The notes below the pieces were generated by a model that saw nothing but the letters and a program-made list of their open reading frames with translations, was not told the origin of the DNA and searched no databases. The position numbers and the translations under genes were made by a program. From Sulfurimonas aquatica (GTDB taxonomy: Bacteria > Campylobacterota > Campylobacteria > Campylobacterales > Sulfurimonadaceae), in the NCBI RefSeq assembly GCF_017357825.1, contig NZ_CP046072.1, forward strand, positions 1,302,001 to 1,366,000: a stretch of DNA of 64,000 nt, read 5' to 3'. Of the stretch, positions 61,810 to 64,000 are shown piece after piece. Positions within the stretch are counted from its first letter, which is position 1. Each line of letters opens with the position of its first letter.

Positions 61810-61888
61810 TGTGAAATAATACTCAAATATTTCTTTATTATACTTATTTTACTTCATGAACGATTGTTAACTTAGTGTACTATGTTAG

Positions 61889-61965
61889 TGAACACTTGTT
61901 CATTTTATATAAGCATAAATTAACAAGTGTTCATATATAATACATTTTATAAGAACACTTGTTCA
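61889..61965 (+). promoter_or_regulatory. three operator copies upstream of the TetR gene
   Basis: Three near-palindromic 14-mers (arms TGAACA / TGTTCA) at 61889-61902, 61920-61933 (inverted, one arm weaker) and 61952-61965. Their centres are 31 and 32 bases apart, that is three helical turns, so all face one side of DNA. The third ends 22 bases before the TetR ATG. Most likely binding sites for the TetR protein itself. Confidence 0.8.
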
Positions 61966-61987
61966 TAATCTAAAATTAGGGGCTATA

Positions 61988-62605
61988 ATGTCTACTACAT
62001 CGATATTTGTTAAGAATACAGGAACTAAAGAGAAAATACTAAAAGCATCAACTGCCCTCTTCTCTGAGCTGGGATATAAGGGCGCAAGTGTAAGAAAAAT
62101 AGCAGCTCAAGTTGGGATAAGAGAGAGTGCTTTGTATAATCATTTTAAGAATAAAGAGGAAATATTTTTAGAGGTAGCAAAGGGTATTTTTTCATCACCC
62201 TTCTCTATTGATAGCTCTCAAATTAAAGAATTAGCTGAGCGTGGAAAACCATTTATACAGAAATTTACTATGCAGTACAAGATGCTTACCTTTGACAAAA
62301 ATAACGAAAAAATGTTTAGGTTGCTCATGATTGAGCTTTTACAGAATAAAGAGCTTAGAGAGCAGTTTATGAGCGAGTTTCATGAGAAAAATATTAAGGT
62401 ACTTTCTGAGGGCTTCTTTATCATGATGCAGAACTCTCTCATACGCTCACACGACCCGATGATGCTCTCTTATGAATTCCTATCCACCCTATTCTATATG
62501 AGACTTCAGGTTACTCTGCTGCGTTTTGATTCACTTTCTGCTGATTCTTTATCAACACAATTTGAAAAGCATGTAGATTTCTTTTGGGAAAGTATTAAGA
62601 TGTAA
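61988..62605 (+). CDS. TetR-family transcriptional regulator
   Basis: A 205-residue regulator. Residues 12-58 have the TetR helix-turn-helix (TKEKILKASTALFSELGYKGASVRKIAAQVGIRESALYNHFKNKEEIF). The ligand/dimer domain follows with no named ligand. The three palindromes upstream suggest autoregulation. The gene is divergent from rnpB by about 180 bases and no adjacent target gene is read from the same operators, so its main targets may lie elsewhere. The TetR fold is certain, the effector unknown. Confidence 0.92.
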   Translation: MSTTSIFVKNTGTKEKILKASTALFSELGYKGASVRKIAAQVGIRESALYNHFKNKEEIFLEVAKGIFSSPFSIDSSQIKELAERGKPFIQKFTMQYKMLTFDKNNEKMFRLLMIELLQNKELREQFMSEFHEKNIKVLSEGFFIMMQNSLIRSHDPMMLSYEFLSTLFYMRLQVTLLRFDSLSADSLSTQFEKHVDFFWESIKM

Positions 62606-62608
62606 ACA

Positions 62609-62632
62609 GTATCATATTATATAATATGATAC
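62609..62632. repeat. 24-bp perfect palindrome after the TetR gene
   Basis: GTATCATATTAT and its exact reverse complement, four bases after the TetR stop. It could be a hairpin terminator without a T run or a protein-binding site. Confidence 0.5.
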
Positions 62633-62640
62633 CTAAGTAT

Positions 62641-62668
62641 AAAAAAAGACAACCCATTAAGGATTGCC
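62641..62668 (-). terminator. rho-independent terminator of the sucCD-HMA operon
   Basis: On the minus strand GGCAATCC-TTAAT-GGGTTGTC, an eight-pair stem with two G-T pairs, runs into seven T residues. It lies 22 bases after the HMA-domain gene. Confidence 0.75.
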
Positions 62669-62690
62669 TTTAAAAATTTATAATTAATTT

Positions 62691-62939
62691 TTATGCGTAA
62701 TTAATCTTTGACATATCGGGCTCTATCACTTCATCTTCTATTAGAGGATATCCATGATCTCTCAAAACTTTTTTAAAAAGCTCTAATCTCTCATCGTTTT
62801 CTATCTCAGCACTTACAGTATGAGGAGTACTGAGAATATTTACTTTAACAGAAGTGAACCCTGCATTACCAAGTCCCGTTCTTATTGTGGATGCACAGGC
62901 GCCACAACTAAGATTGTGTACTTCTAAAGTTTGTATCAT
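62691..62939 (-). CDS. HMA-domain metal-binding protein (CopZ-like)
   Basis: An 82-residue heavy-metal-associated domain: ferredoxin-like strand LEVHNLSCGACASTIRTGL with CxxC at Cys12 and Cys15, then VNILSTPHTVSAEIEND and a C-terminal helix with a longer tail. These bind Cu(I) or Zn. The ATG overlaps the sucD stop by one base (TAATG), so it is translationally coupled to the succinyl-CoA ligase. The metal and partner are unknown. Confidence 0.88.
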   Translation of the reverse strand: MIQTLEVHNLSCGACASTIRTGLGNAGFTSVKVNILSTPHTVSAEIENDERLELFKKVLRDHGYPLIEDEVIEPDMSKINYA

Positions 62940-63814
62940 TACTTTTTAGCCATTGCCTTAGTAACGGCTTTTCCAATTTCAGCTGGAGAAACAACAACAG
63001 TAACACCTGCTGCTTCAAGGGCTGCCATTTTTTCAGCTGCAGTTCCAGCAGAACCAGATACGATAGCACCAGCATGACCCATAGTTTTACCTTTAGGTGC
63101 AGTTTGACCTGCGATAAATGCAACAACTGGTTTAGTGATTTGCTCTTTAATTAGTTTAGCAGCTTGAATCTCAAGATCTCCACCAATTTCACCGATCATA
63201 ACGATACATTCAGTCTCTGGATCAGCCTCAAACATTGGTAAAAGCTGGTTGTATGAAAGACCAATAATTGGGTCCCCACCAATACCAACAGCAGTCGTAA
63301 TACCATAACCAGCTTTAACAACTTGATTAGTACCTTCATAAGTTAATGTACCACTCTTAGAGATAAGACCAACATTACCTTTTTTGAAGATCATACCTGG
63401 CATGATTCCAATCTTACACTCTTCAGCAGTGATAATACCAGGACAGTTTGGCCCAAGTGTTTTCATGCCATGCTTAGTAGCATGAGCTTTAGCAGCTTGC
63501 ATATCTTTAACCGGTGCACCCTCTGTAATAATTACAGCAAGTTCAATCCCAGCTTCAGCAGCTTCCATTACAGCATCACCAACAAATGCAGGTGGAACGA
63601 AAATCATAGAAACAGTAGCACCTGTTCCTTTTACAGCATCTGCAACAGTATTAAATACTGGTTGACCTAAATGCTCTTGACCACCCTTGTTTGGTGTAAC
63701 ACCACCAACAATCTTAGTTCCATATGCTAAACACTGTTCAGCATGGAAAGTACCCTCTTTACCTGTAAAACCTTGAACAATTACTTTTGTATCTTTATTT
63801 ATTAAAATTGACAT
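62939..63814 (-). CDS. sucD: succinyl-CoA ligase alpha subunit
   Basis: A 291-residue SucD: N-terminal CoA-binding Rossmann fold ([22 protein letters not shown]), [20 protein letters not shown], and the phosphohistidine in [11 protein letters not shown] (about 240-250). It makes succinyl-CoA from succinate and ATP. In an autotrophic Campylobacterota this step runs in the reductive TCA direction. It follows sucC by five bases. Confidence 0.96.
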   Translation of the reverse strand: MSILINKDTKVIVQGFTGKEGTFHAEQCLAYGTKIVGGVTPNKGGQEHLGQPVFNTVADAVKGTGATVSMIFVPPAFVGDAVMEAAEAGIELAVIITEGAPVKDMQAAKAHATKHGMKTLGPNCPGIITAEECKIGIMPGMIFKKGNVGLISKSGTLTYEGTNQVVKAGYGITTAVGIGGDPIIGLSYNQLLPMFEADPETECIVMIGEIGGDLEIQAAKLIKEQITKPVVAFIAGQTAPKGKTMGHAGAIVSGSAGTAAEKMAALEAAGVTVVVSPAEIGKAVTKAMAKK

Positions 63815-63819
63815 CTATA

Positions 63820-64000
63820 TTACTCTCCTTTCGCTGCAGCAACTGCTTTTGCAGCACCGTCACCTAAGTCATCACCAACAATCAAGTTTGGAATATTTGC
63901 ATTTTTTAGAATTTCTGATGCTTCAGGAGCATTTGTACCATCAAGACGAACAATAACTGGAACATTTACATCAGTTATCTTTGTAGCTTCGATAATACCA
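63820..64000 (-). CDS. sucC: succinyl-CoA ligase beta subunit, C-terminal part (gene leaves at the right)
   Basis: The last ~60 codons of sucC: GIIEATKITDVNVPVIVRLDGTNAPEAS, then LIVGDDLGDGAAKAVAAAKGE and stop. This matches the SucC C-terminal ligase domain. The rest lies beyond the window. Upstream of sucD by five bases, in one operon with it and the HMA gene. Confidence 0.9.
   Translation of the reverse strand, partial: GIIEATKITDVNVPVIVRLDGTNAPEASEILKNANIPNLIVGDDLGDGAAKAVAAAKGE

Overview
This is a 64 kb AT-rich chromosomal segment (roughly one third G+C by eye) from a free-living member of the Campylobacterota, most like Sulfurimonas. The evidence is protein character and gene order: the long (399-residue) form of DapD, an adk-aspS-nadK cluster, a recN-tatD-mltD-rlpA-kdsC-lptC-lptA-ysxC-mrdA block and a metG-fbp-mobB-yggT-gltX block. 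As I remember them, these match Campylobacter/Helicobacter-type synteny. I ran no database search. Both ends cut a gene: leuB at the left and sucC at the right.

Layout. 0-8 kb: the leuB end, a TPR/CiaD-like/purU/trmL run, an S24 repressor-protease, an NlpC/P60 lipoprotein, dapD, and a DUF6166-HTH plus ribbon-helix-helix pair. 8-13 kb: a secreted small heat-shock protein, then adk-aspS facing nadK and a second adk. 13-35.8 kb: a long stretch of accessory genes between nadK and recN. It holds thiI, a radical SAM protein, thioredoxin, an RNase D-like exonuclease, a TruA homologue without a normal start codon, transporters, an ABC-F ATPase, an SRAP protein whose catalytic cysteine is replaced by proline, a chemoreceptor, a ZntB-like transporter, thioesterases and a small array of integron-type attC sites with cassette genes but no integrase. 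35.9-45.7 kb: a co-directional block for DNA repair (recN), cell wall (mltD, rlpA, MreD-like, mrdA), LPS (kdsC, lptC, lptA), ribosome assembly (ysxC), histidine (hisB) and arginine synthesis. 45.7-51 kb: a Ca/Na exchanger, ybeY, queC, a metalloprotease, a glycoside hydrolase-like protein and a TRAP-type binding protein. 51-60 kb: a minus-strand block with a degenerate Mur ligase-like protein, metG, fbp, mobB, yggT, a degenerate GluRS and a GlnRS-YqeY fusion. 60-64 kb: tRNA-Glu, a response regulator with a ribbon-helix-helix tail, RNase P RNA, a TetR regulator behind three phased operators, and the sucCD operon with an overlapping HMA-domain gene.

The most notable points are the attC array with a frameshifted cassette gene (33.8-35.7 kb), the Pro2 SRAP protein (27.9-28.6 kb), truA and lptC reading frames that need a non-canonical start and both have ATC at the right distance from a ribosome binding site, the GluRS paralogue lacking both class I signature motifs next to a GlnRS, and the TetR gene with three operators about 31-32 bp apart. 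No CRISPR array, insertion sequence, integrase or prophage was seen.
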